A stretch of 53,369 nucleotides of DNA, taken from assembly GCA_030706015.1 (NCBI GenBank), contig JAUZPI010000023.1, positions 1-53,369 on the forward strand, given 5' to 3'. The DNA comes from Bacillota bacterium (GTDB lineage: Bacteria; Bacillota; Clostridia; Clostridiales; Clostridiaceae). This document shows, piece after piece, positions 1 to 7,441 of the stretch. The position numbers were made by a program, and so were the translations under genes. How positions within the stretch are numbered: position 1 is the first letter of the stretch; the number at the start of each line of letters is the position of its first letter. Under the pieces are notes generated by a model. The model was not told the origin of the DNA and did not search any database. It saw only the letters and a program-made list of their open reading frames with translations.

Positions 1-49
1 ATTAAGAGTAAAATGTGATTGAAATAAGTAAAGGTGAGGATGAGGTTAA

Positions 50-1096
50 ATGGAGATTACCAGAAAGAAGAATAAATTCACCGGATACTTGATGTCTCAG
101 GATAAAATTATTGGAGAAATCTCAAATAATGAGGTAGTTAGTATTGATAATGAATTAGCTCCCCTGTACATTAAAAATACTGGGGATTTTGAAGGATGGC
201 TAAAGTTTAGAAGTATAGATTTACACAGGACTAATTCACGTCTTTTAAGGAAGGTCTTAAGGCTGAATACAAACGACGAGGTTAACATAGTACTCAGTGT
301 ACATGGACTAGCAATAACAGATACCTACTGGGTAAAGGAAAAAAGCAGTAACCTTACATATAGAGATGTAAGGTTTACTACAGATAAGTTCAGTGATCTT
401 GCTTTATTTGGAGATCCCAATGCATTTTCCTTTGAGGCTTCGCTGACACCTGAGATGACCAATATCGGAAGCTATGAAAAGTGTTGGAAAGTAAGGAATG
501 GAAATTGGTATATGTATAAGCAAGGTTCAGTTAATGAGCGATTTTCAGAAATATTTGCTTTTAAGCTTGGTAAAAAGCTCGGTTTTAATATGGCAGAGTA
601 TAAACTTATAGATAAATACATAGTATCGGAAGACTTCACAGATAATGCTTCTGTAAACTTTGAGCCGATGTATTCCTTAGTTCTAGAGGATGAGGATTAT
701 AAAGTCAATATAGAGGCTTTGACAAAAATTGATGCTGCACTTGTTAAACAGTATATGGACATCATCTTTTTAGATACAATTGTGATGAATGTAGATAGGC
801 ACACTTTTAACTATGGATTAATAAGGGATGTAAACAGTGGAAAGATACTTAGCATGGCACCTAATTTTGATAATAATCTTTCATTGATTTCCCGTGGATA
901 TGCAAAGAACACTGACAGAAATGACTTATTGGTTAAGTTGTTTAAAGAGGTTTTAGAAGAAAATAAGTATAAAATCCCAGTACTCTCCAAGGAACTTATA
1001 AGAGATACTGCTGAAGCTGCAGCTCGTGAATTTGAGGATGAATTTGATATAGACTATATAGTTGATTTTTGTATGAATGCGTATTATAAGCTGTAG
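50..1096 (+). CDS. HipA-like kinase-fold protein
   Basis: This 348-residue protein resembles the HipA-like kinase family found on clostridial mobile and accessory DNA. The C-terminal half carries the family signature: a catalytic-loop motif D249-R-H-x-x-N254 with a following glycine, and P-N-F-D274-N-N, which corresponds to the metal-binding DFD segment. Residues 130-180 (TPEMTNIGSYEKCW, then YKQG) look like the nucleotide-binding lobe. HipA proteins are Ser/Thr kinases, and some act as toxins paired with a small DNA-binding antitoxin. No partner is visible because the window starts 49 bases upstream. A GAGG site 5 bases ahead of the ATG supports the start. The gene lies directly left of the truncated sigK, so it is probably cargo of the element that splits sigK (inference). 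Substrate and toxicity cannot be told from sequence. Confidence 0.75.
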   Translation: MEITRKKNKFTGYLMSQDKIIGEISNNEVVSIDNELAPLYIKNTGDFEGWLKFRSIDLHRTNSRLLRKVLRLNTNDEVNIVLSVHGLAITDTYWVKEKSSNLTYRDVRFTTDKFSDLALFGDPNAFSFEASLTPEMTNIGSYEKCWKVRNGNWYMYKQGSVNERFSEIFAFKLGKKLGFNMAEYKLIDKYIVSEDFTDNASVNFEPMYSLVLEDEDYKVNIEALTKIDAALVKQYMDIIFLDTIVMNVDRHTFNYGLIRDVNSGKILSMAPNFDNNLSLISRGYAKNTDRNDLLVKLFKEVLEENKYKIPVLSKELIRDTAEAAAREFEDEFDIDYIVDFCMNAYYKL

Positions 1097-1294
1097 TAGG
1101 GAATGGAAGGTTATGTTTAATCAAGAATTTCATAAAAGAATGAGAGTCAAAAATCTGCTATAGAGCTTTTGAAAAACTTAGACTACAGGGTATATAAGTC
1201 CTAAAGCTGCTGAAGGATAAGAACTGCTTATATAATATGAAGGGATTTTAGTAATAAAGACATATAACATGAGGAAGGAAATGAGATTTCCTTA
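1097..1294 (+). other. Junction between mobile-type DNA and the sigK 3' part
   Basis: This stretch has no intact gene. It contains a short open segment (about 1142-1203) reading ...SAIELLKNLDYRVYKS-stop that has no start codon and looks like the C-terminal remnant of a protein, and a separate 16-codon ORF opening with MFNQEFHKRM in another frame. SigK-like coding begins abruptly at about 1274 (EGNEISL). It is closed by an in-frame TAA at 1265-1267. A perfect 8-base inverted repeat (AAGGAAAT, spacer GAG, ATTTCCTT) spans 1275-1293, exactly where the sigK homology begins. The role as an attachment site is inference. Confidence 0.45.
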
Positions 1295-1558
1295 ATGGAT
1301 GTACTTAGCAGTGAAGACGATTCAGTAATTGAGGTAGTAGAAAACAGAATTCAGATTAAAAAGCTTTATAAAGAAATAGAACACAGCCTCAAGGGGCGAG
1401 AACGTACCATAATAGAAATGAGATATGGACTGCTTGATGGGAAAGCAAAAACACAGAGAGAGATTGCTAAGATGCTTGGAATATCAAGATCATATGTGTC
1501 CAGAATAGAAAAAAGAGCTCTCAAAAAATTATATAAGCAGTTAGATTATGATATTTAA
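1295..1558 (+). CDS. sigK: 3' part of split sigK (sigma-K region 4)
   Basis: Only the C-terminal third of sigma-K is present: 87 codons from the first ATG, with SigK-like reading (EGNEIS, then L-M-D-V-L) extending upstream to about 1274 before a stop at 1265. Region 4 with its helix-turn-helix is complete (REIAKMLGISRSYVSRIEKRAL). That sequence is typical of SigK; SigE has GISQSYISRLEKRII at this point. Full SigK is about 235 residues, so the pro-sequence and regions 2-3 are missing. In B. subtilis, C. difficile, C. tetani and some C. perfringens strains sigK is split by a skin element that a serine recombinase excises in the mother cell. The same arrangement is likely here. A decayed pseudogene is the alternative. 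A terminator follows at 1567. Confidence 0.8.
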   Translation: MDVLSSEDDSVIEVVENRIQIKKLYKEIEHSLKGRERTIIEMRYGLLDGKAKTQREIAKMLGISRSYVSRIEKRALKKLYKQLDYDI

Positions 1559-1566
1559 AAGCTGAT

Positions 1567-1610
1567 AAAAAATAGTCTCCTTTAGTAATAAAAATAGGAG
1601 ACTATTTTTT
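1567..1610 (+). terminator. Rho-independent terminator after sigK
   Basis: The arms AAAAAATAGTCTCCT (1567-1581) and AGGAGACTATTTTTT (1596-1610) are exact reverse complements around a 14-base loop, and the 3' arm ends in six T. It closes the sigK transcript just after its stop codon. Confidence 0.85.
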
Positions 1611-1765
1611 ATAGCTCTTAGCTTAGAATTTTATATAATGGAAGGAAAATATAAAGTGACTGGTGGTTATTTTGAAATAACACTTGTATATAAAAATATA
1701 TGTAATATAATTAAATTATGGTTTCATATAGACTGATCAGTATACAGAGGATAGGGGGAGAAATT

Positions 1766-2821
1766 TTGAAAACTTTAAATGAGTTACTTAGAATAACGTT
1801 AGATAGAAAAGCTTCTGATTTACATATAACTGTTGGGGTACCTCCTGTTATTAGGGTAAATGGACATCTGACGCAAATAGAAGAAACTATTTTAACTCCA
1901 GAGGATACCCAAAAATATAGTATGGAGATTTTAGAAAGCAATTATGATACTTACTGTCAAAGAGGAGAAATAGATATTTCATATGCCGTTCCGGGTATTG
2001 GAAGATTCAGGGTAAACATTTACAAGCAAAGAGGTAGTGATGCGGTGGCAATAAGAACAGTTGGACTTAAAGTGCCTCAACTGAAGGATCTTAATTTTCC
2101 GAATGTAATCCAAGATCTAATTTCTAAGCAAAGAGGACTAATTCTTGTAACTGGACCTACTGGTAGTGGTAAAAGTACCTCTTTAGCTGCTATGATAAAT
2201 GAAATCAACTCTACAAGGGCTGAACATGTAATTACTTTAGAGGATCCTATAGAGTATATGCACAAGCATGGAAAATCTATTATTAACCAAAGAGAGATAG
2301 GGAATGACAGCGGATCATATGCATCAGCGTTAAAGGCAATATTAAGAGAGGACCCTGATGTAATTCTTATAGGTGAGATGAGGGATCTTGAAACAATCTC
2401 AATTGCAATTACTGCTGCAGAAACTGGTCATTTAGTGTTTTCAACACTACATACAATAGGTGCTGCAAAGACCATAGATAGAATTATTGATGTATTTCCA
2501 CCATTTCAACAACAACAGATTAAGATACAGCTTGCTGCAGTTATGCAAGGAATTATTTCTCAACAATTGCTGCCTAAAGAAGATGGAAGCGGAAGAGTTG
2601 CTGCATTGGAAATAATGGTAGCTACACCAGCTATACAAAATCTTATAAGAGAAGGTAAAACACATCAGTTACAATCCTTAATACAAACTGGCAATAAATA
2701 TGGTATGAAAACTATGGATATGTCATTAGCTGAATTATATAAAAAGGGAGATATATCCTATGAAACTGCGCTCAGCTACTGTGTAGACAGAGAACTTTTA
2801 AGTAAGATGTTATCTCTATAA
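1766..2821 (+). CDS. pilT: PilT-family twitching/retraction ATPase
   Basis: This 351-residue secretion-superfamily ATPase matches the length and layout of PilT, the motor that depolymerises type IV pili at the inner face of the membrane. The N-terminal PAS-like domain begins KTLNELLRITLDRKASDLH. The Walker A motif is G130-PTGSGKS (K136). An Asp box and Walker B region lie near residues 195-206 (EDPDVILIGEMRD), and the His box is HTIGAAKTIDRI. TTG at 1766 is chosen because AGGGGGAG sits at 1753-1760; an ATG 48 bases upstream has no ribosome-binding site and adds residues absent from the family. No other pilus gene is nearby, though pilT next to sigK and ftsA is usual in Clostridium. Terminators isolate it on both sides. 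Confidence 0.88.
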   Translation: MKTLNELLRITLDRKASDLHITVGVPPVIRVNGHLTQIEETILTPEDTQKYSMEILESNYDTYCQRGEIDISYAVPGIGRFRVNIYKQRGSDAVAIRTVGLKVPQLKDLNFPNVIQDLISKQRGLILVTGPTGSGKSTSLAAMINEINSTRAEHVITLEDPIEYMHKHGKSIINQREIGNDSGSYASALKAILREDPDVILIGEMRDLETISIAITAAETGHLVFSTLHTIGAAKTIDRIIDVFPPFQQQQIKIQLAAVMQGIISQQLLPKEDGSGRVAALEIMVATPAIQNLIREGKTHQLQSLIQTGNKYGMKTMDMSLAELYKKGDISYETALSYCVDRELLSKMLSL

Positions 2822-2861
2822 AAATTATAAAAGCTCTGTGAAAACAGAGCTTTTATAATTT
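2821..2861. terminator. Bidirectional terminator between pilT and small minus-strand ORF
   Basis: AAAATTATAAAAGCTCTGT (2821-2839) pairs with ACAGAGCTTTTATAATTT (2844-2861) around a 4-base loop. The stem is long and T/A-rich at both outer ends, so it can serve pilT from the left and the small gene on the minus strand from the right. Confidence 0.8.
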
Positions 2862-2988
2862 AGAATGCCAAGTAGTCTAACATTTTAATACAAACTTTTT
2901 TATTTTTAGTGTGTTGATTGGATTTTGAACTGTCCTTCTTAGTAATCATTTTAGATGGTGATTTTTCAGTATGTTTTCTATTACTCAT
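2860..2988 (-). CDS. Small basic protein, 42 residues, unknown function
   Basis: I do not recognise this gene. The minus strand holds ATG at 2988 preceded by a strong AGGAGG site 7 bases upstream, then 42 codons and a TAA that lies in the shared terminator. The product starts MSNRKHTEKSPSKMITKKDS and ends CIKMLDYLAF. It is rich in Lys (about 10) and Ser, with only three acidic residues, one Cys, and no signal peptide or membrane segment. The strong ribosome-binding site and a dedicated terminator argue that it is real. The basic, Ser/Lys-rich composition would suit a small spore-associated or nucleic-acid-binding protein, but that is only a guess. Conservation in other clostridia would decide. 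Confidence 0.5.
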   Translation of the reverse strand: MSNRKHTEKSPSKMITKKDSSKSNQHTKNKKVCIKMLDYLAF

Positions 2989-3465
2989 AAATGATCCTCC
3001 TATTCCTAATTATTAATTAAATTGGAATATGAGAACTTAATCGAAGGACTCGTCGTTTTTATGGTGTAAGCCTAATTGAAAGTAAGAAAATAGTTTGTAG
3101 TACATAAAGCACTACCCCCTTAATATAGTAGGATAAATTATTATAATAAAATTCAATAATTCTTTTGCATTTTTAGTAACTAATTTATGTATACTATTTA
3201 AAGATATTATGAAAAACATCTTTAATTATATAATAGCACATTTTAAGAAAATTCTCAATTTATGAGGGAGTAGTTATTATTATATTATCAATGAAAATGC
3301 CGTAATATTGACAATCTATTATTTGATACAGCTGGAATTCTCAACGTAGCACTAATTTGCTCTTTATTTCATAGAAAAGCAGAAAGTTTTTTGGAAATTA
3401 GTCAAATCACTATAGTATTTAGAAACTTTTTATGCTAAAATAACTTTGTTTAGGGGGGATACATA
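2989..3465. other. Intergenic region between small ORF and glycosyltransferase
   Basis: About 480 bases without a convincing ORF on either strand. It presumably holds divergent promoters for the minus-strand small ORF and the glycosyltransferase. A short hairpin (GTAGT / ACTAC arms, about 3095-3114) lies in the presumed leader of the small ORF. TTGACA occurs at 3308 but has no matching -10 at normal spacing. I see no recognisable riboswitch. Confidence 0.5.
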
Positions 3466-4740
3466 GTGAATGTAGTAAACTCAATAATACATGTTGTATC
3501 ACAAGTATTTACTGATACAGTATTTGTAATAACTTTGTACTTTTTATGTTTATCTTTCTTTGGAATATACAGAAAAAAGGACTCTAGGGAAGTGAAACTA
3601 GAAAAAAGTTTTGCTCTTATCGTTGCAGCTCATAATGAAGAGGCAGTAATTGCTGATATGGTTGTTAGTTTGAAACGGTTAGATTATCCAAAGGAATTAT
3701 ATGATATTTTTGTAATTGCTGATAATTGTACCGATAAAACAGCTTTAAAGGCTAGAGAAAATGGAGCTATCGTTTATGAACGATTTAATAAAGAAAAACG
3801 CGGCAAGGGTTTTGCTTTAGAATGGATGTTTGAAAAGATTTTCAACTTGGAAAAGAAATATGATTCAGTTGTAGTTTTTGATGCAGATAATCTGGCTGAT
3901 AAAAACTTTCTTAAGGCGATGAATAAAAAGCTTTGTGAGGGTTATAAAGTTGTTCAGGGTTATTTAGATAGTAAAAATCCAAAAGACACTTGGATAACTG
4001 CAAGCTATTCTATTGCTTTTTGGCAATCAAATCGAATGTTTCAATTGTCTAGAAGCAATATCGGATTGTCAAATCAATTAGGCGGAACTGGTTTTTGTGT
4101 AAACACTGAAATACTAAAGCAGCTTGGCTGGGGAGCAACTTGTCTGACAGAAGACTTGGAATTTACTTGTAAACTTGTGCTAAGTGGATATAAAGTGGGA
4201 TGGGCTCATGACGCTATAGTTTACGACGAAAAACCATTAACTTTAATGCAATCTTGGTGGCAGAGAAAGAGATGGATGCAAGGATTTGCTGATGTATCTA
4301 GTAGATACTTCTTTAAACTACTAAAGAAAGGTATTAAGGATAGAGACTTTAAAGCTATAGATTGTGCTATATACAGCATACAACCGATACTTATTGTCTT
4401 AATTAGTGTATCAATGCTAATTAGTGCATTCCAATATGTAATAAGAGCAGCACATACGCTTTCTAACTTAAGTTCTGCAATGGCAGTATTTAATTTAAAT
4501 GCTGTTGCATTGACTGCTATTGTAATTGGAATACTTCAATTTATATACACACCTTTTTTACTTTTTTTAGATAGAAAATTAAATGTAAAAATATTCTTAT
4601 ACTATTTGATTTATAGTATATATGCCATAACATGGTTACCAATAACTATACAGGGTATTATGGATAAGGATAATAAGGAGTGGTCACATACCATTCACAC
4701 GAGAAGTGTCGATATTTCCGATTTAGAAAAGGCAAATTAA
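3466..4740 (+). CDS. Membrane glycosyltransferase, GT2 family
   Basis: A 424-residue processive-type family 2 glycosyltransferase. A membrane segment lies near residues 8-30, followed by the GT-A domain with D139-A-D141 (nucleotide-sugar/metal site), T-E-D230 (catalytic base) and Q266-R-K-R269-W270 (the QxxRW acceptor motif). Several membrane helices follow from about residue 300 to 400. The layout resembles cellulose-synthase/IcaA/hyaluronan-synthase-like enzymes that make and extrude a polysaccharide, but donor sugar and product cannot be predicted. The start is GTG at 3466 behind a run of six G. The gene is single, with a terminator at 4746 and no export or modification genes beside it. 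It interrupts the usual pilT-ftsA neighbourhood, which suggests a lineage-specific insertion. Confidence 0.82.
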   Translation: MNVVNSIIHVVSQVFTDTVFVITLYFLCLSFFGIYRKKDSREVKLEKSFALIVAAHNEEAVIADMVVSLKRLDYPKELYDIFVIADNCTDKTALKARENGAIVYERFNKEKRGKGFALEWMFEKIFNLEKKYDSVVVFDADNLADKNFLKAMNKKLCEGYKVVQGYLDSKNPKDTWITASYSIAFWQSNRMFQLSRSNIGLSNQLGGTGFCVNTEILKQLGWGATCLTEDLEFTCKLVLSGYKVGWAHDAIVYDEKPLTLMQSWWQRKRWMQGFADVSSRYFFKLLKKGIKDRDFKAIDCAIYSIQPILIVLISVSMLISAFQYVIRAAHTLSNLSSAMAVFNLNAVALTAIVIGILQFIYTPFLLFLDRKLNVKIFLYYLIYSIYAITWLPITIQGIMDKDNKEWSHTIHTRSVDISDLEKAN

Positions 4741-4745
4741 GAAAG

Positions 4746-4769
4746 GACAGAGTAGCATCTGTCTTTTTT
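4746..4769 (+). terminator. Terminator after glycosyltransferase gene
   Basis: GACAGA (4746-4751) and TCTGTC (4758-4763) form a short stem followed directly by six T. The stem is modest but properly placed 6 bases after the stop codon. Confidence 0.65.
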
Positions 4770-4874
4770 AATAATAATATAAAGAATTTATATATAAAAT
4801 TCGATAAAAATAAAGGAAAAATGGAATCTTTGTTGAATATATAAATAGGGGTTCTCTTATAGGGGGGGAAGCTT

Positions 4875-6131
4875 ATGAGTGAATATATAGTTGGGATAGA
4901 TATTGGATCATCAAAAGTGTGTGCTGCTGTTGGTAAGAAATCTAAATCCGGAGAGCTTCAAATAATCGGATTAACTTCTGTTAAATGTAAAGGACTGAAA
5001 AAAGGTGTAGTAGTTGATATTGATCATACTGCTGAATCAATCAAAAATTGTATTAATCAATTGGAGACAATGGTTGATATGGATATTAAAGAGGCTTATA
5101 TATCTTTACCAGGCGGCATTGCAGAATTAGTTAGAAACAAAGGGGTTATTGCAATTTCTTCAGAAGATAGAGAAATAAGACAAAGTGATATAGATAGAGC
5201 TAATGAAGCAGCTAAACTTATTGCTGTATCATCCGATAAAGAAATTGTAGGAATAGAACCTGAGCAATACATAATTGACGGGTATGATAATATTAAGGAC
5301 CCTTTAGGTATGAGTGGTGTTAGACTTGAGGTTGATGCCCAGGTGATAATAGCTCAAACCACTGTAGTAACAAATTTGTGGAAAAGCGTGTCTAAAGCTG
5401 GTGTTGAGGTGAAAGGTATTGAACTTCAACCTAAGGCCGCTTCGCAGGTAGCGCTTATGCAAGAAGAAAAAGAACTAGGATGTGCGTTAGTAGACGTAGG
5501 TGCTGAGACGATTGATCTTTGCGTTTTTAAAAATAACAATATCTGCTTTACAGATATGATTCCCTATGGAGGCAACAGCATAACTAGTGATATTGCTTTG
5601 TGCCTAAAGATTCCTTTCAATGAAGCTGAAAAGCTAAAAATTAAATATGGAGATTTGCGTATAAATAAAAATGATTCTAAAAGAGAGGTTGAGATTAGTT
5701 TTAATAATGAAGTTACTAAAATTGATGTGGACTTCTTAAATGAAATTATTGAAGCAAGAGTTGAAGAATTATTAAAAATTATAGGCGAAAAATTATATGC
5801 AAGTGGGTACTATAAGGAAATTAGAAGTTTAGTATTAATTGGCGGTGGGATATCATTGTTTAGAGGAATTACGGAGCTTTCCAAGGATATTCTTAGTAAG
5901 CCAGCAAGAGTTGGCTCTCCATCATATGTTGGTGCGGCGAGTCCATTATATGCTTGTTCCGTTGGAATAGTTAAGGATGTTGCTGATAGTATTAAGTTTG
6001 ACAGTAACTTTAATTTAAATGAAGACGAAGGAAGTAGAACAAAAAGTAGAAGCAGGAAGATTGAAAAAGAAAAGAACGAAGAAACAGGTTTTCTATCCAA
6101 AGTTAAAGATTTTCTAACAGACTTTTTTTAA
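4875..6131 (+). CDS. ftsA: Cell division protein FtsA
   Basis: FtsA is the actin-like ATPase that anchors the FtsZ ring to the membrane. The 418-residue protein has the phosphate-1 motif near the N terminus (VGIDIGSSKVCAAVG, residues 6-20), the 1C subdomain that replaces actin subdomain 1B, an ADVGAE-like phosphate-2 motif written here as VDVGAETIDL, and the adenosine motif LIGGGISLFRG. A charged linker leads to a C-terminal amphipathic helix (GFLSKVKDFLTDFF) that is the membrane-targeting sequence. A run of seven G precedes the ATG. ftsZ follows after 17 bases, so the two are co-transcribed, which keeps the FtsA:FtsZ ratio fixed. Confidence 0.95.
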   Translation: MSEYIVGIDIGSSKVCAAVGKKSKSGELQIIGLTSVKCKGLKKGVVVDIDHTAESIKNCINQLETMVDMDIKEAYISLPGGIAELVRNKGVIAISSEDREIRQSDIDRANEAAKLIAVSSDKEIVGIEPEQYIIDGYDNIKDPLGMSGVRLEVDAQVIIAQTTVVTNLWKSVSKAGVEVKGIELQPKAASQVALMQEEKELGCALVDVGAETIDLCVFKNNNICFTDMIPYGGNSITSDIALCLKIPFNEAEKLKIKYGDLRINKNDSKREVEISFNNEVTKIDVDFLNEIIEARVEELLKIIGEKLYASGYYKEIRSLVLIGGGISLFRGITELSKDILSKPARVGSPSYVGAASPLYACSVGIVKDVADSIKFDSNFNLNEDEGSRTKSRSRKIEKEKNEETGFLSKVKDFLTDFF

Positions 6132-6148
6132 AATAGGAGGTATTTATT

Positions 6149-7264
6149 GTGCTGGATTTTGATGTTGATGTTCAACAATTTGCTCAAATTAAAGTAATTG
6201 GTTGTGGCGGTGGAGGAAACAACGCTGTAAATAGAATGATTCAAGAAGGTCTCAAAAATGTTGAATTTATTTCAATAAATACAGATAAGCAGGCCCTTGT
6301 TCTTTCCCAAGCATCTCAAAAGATACAAATTGGAGATAAACTGACTAAGGGTCTTGGAGCAGGTGCAAATCCTGAAATTGGACAAAAAGCTGCGGAAGAA
6401 AGTAGAGATGAGATATCTCAAGCAATTAAAGGAGCAGATATGGTTTTTATAACTGCCGGAATGGGTGGTGGAACAGGTACTGGAGCAGCACCAGTGGTTG
6501 CTGAAATTGCTAAGGATATGGGCATACTAACAGTAGGAGTTGTAACTAAACCTTTTCCATTTGAAGGAAGAAAAAGAATGCTTCATGCTGAGGCTGGAAT
6601 AAAAAGCCTAAAGGAAAGAGTGGATACATTAGTTACTATACCAAATGAGAGACTGCTTGCTATAGTAGATAAAAAAACTACACTTGTAGAATCCTTTAGA
6701 TATGCTGACGATGTTTTGAGACAAGGTGTTCAAGGTATATCAGATTTAATAACTATACCTGGTTTAGTTAATCTGGATTTTGCTGACGTAAGAACTGTAA
6801 TGATAGATAAAGGTTTAGCTCATATGGGTGTTGGTAGCGGAACAGGAGATACTAGAGCTGCTGATGCTGCTAAGCAAGCAATATCAAGTCCTCTGCTTGA
6901 GACTTCAATTGTGGGAGCAACAGGTGTATTGTTAAATGTAACAGGAGGACCTGACTTAGGTCTACTAGAAATAAATGAGGCTGCACAAATTGTTCAAGAA
7001 GCAGCAGATCCTGATGCAAATATTATTTTCGGTGCTGTAATAGATGAAAATCTTAAGGATGAGATTAGAATAACTGTAATTGCTACAGGATTTGAAAATG
7101 ATAGAATGGAATCATCTTTTCATAATAAAATAAAAAACGAAGTTCCTGAAGTTAAAAGACAAGAACAGGAAGTTGCAAGTACTTTAGATTTTGATTCAAA
7201 TATGAGAGTAGATGACGATGATTTAGATGTGCCTGCATTTTTAAGAAATAGAAGAAAAAAATAA
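6149..7264 (+). CDS. ftsZ: Cell division GTPase FtsZ
   Basis: FtsZ is the tubulin homologue that polymerises into the division ring, at mid-cell in growth and near the pole in sporulation. The protein is 371 residues. It has the first glycine-rich loop (GCGGGGNNAVN), the tubulin signature G106-GGTGTG112 with following AAPVVAE, and the T7 synergy-loop region ending NLDFADVR. A variable linker leads to the conserved C-terminal peptide DLDVPAFLRNRRKK, which binds FtsA and SepF. The start is GTG at 6149 with AGGAGG upstream. A clear terminator follows, so this ends the ftsA-ftsZ operon before spoIIGA. Confidence 0.97.
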   Translation: MLDFDVDVQQFAQIKVIGCGGGGNNAVNRMIQEGLKNVEFISINTDKQALVLSQASQKIQIGDKLTKGLGAGANPEIGQKAAEESRDEISQAIKGADMVFITAGMGGGTGTGAAPVVAEIAKDMGILTVGVVTKPFPFEGRKRMLHAEAGIKSLKERVDTLVTIPNERLLAIVDKKTTLVESFRYADDVLRQGVQGISDLITIPGLVNLDFADVRTVMIDKGLAHMGVGSGTGDTRAADAAKQAISSPLLETSIVGATGVLLNVTGGPDLGLLEINEAAQIVQEAADPDANIIFGAVIDENLKDEIRITVIATGFENDRMESSFHNKIKNEVPEVKRQEQEVASTLDFDSNMRVDDDDLDVPAFLRNRRKK

Positions 7265-7270
7265 TATATT

Positions 7271-7300
7271 AAAAAAGTGCCTTATGGCACTTTTTTGTTT
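7271..7300 (+). terminator. Terminator after ftsZ
   Basis: AAAAAAGTGCC (7271-7281), loop TTAT, GGCACTTTTTT (7286-7296) form a perfect 11-base stem ending in a T-run. Confidence 0.9.
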
Positions 7301-7386
7301 TTATAAATTCTTCTTATATAAAATGAAATTATTTAAAGTAAAATGACATAAAATAGAAAATAAAAATTTAAAATTGTTTTAATGAA

Positions 7387-7419
7387 ATGACAAAATTTTA
7401 GTTAATTAGTATTTATAAT
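7387..7419 (+). promoter_or_regulatory. Candidate spoIIG promoter (long spacer, Spo0A-type)
   Basis: ATGACA (7387-7392) and a perfect TATAAT (7414-7419) are separated by 21 bases. The B. subtilis spoIIG promoter is a SigA promoter with an abnormally long 22-base spacer that is used only when Spo0A-P binds around the -35 box. TGACAAAAT here overlaps the -35 box and, on the other strand (ATTTTGTCA), resembles a Spo0A box; a second ATGACA occurs near 7344. Transcription from this site would start after the ATG at 7421, which supports 7442 as the true spoIIGA start. Confidence 0.5.
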
Positions 7420-7441
7420 TATGTTTGAAGGGAGGGAGGTT

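Noticed and set aside
2989..3465. Possible riboswitch upstream of the glycosyltransferase
   Set aside because: I looked for a c-di-GMP (GEMM) type core because of the GT2 gene, but the conserved sequences are missing.
5810..6100. Minus-strand ORF inside ftsA
   Set aside because: Shadow of the ftsA coding frame, with Ser/Leu-rich composition typical of antisense reading.
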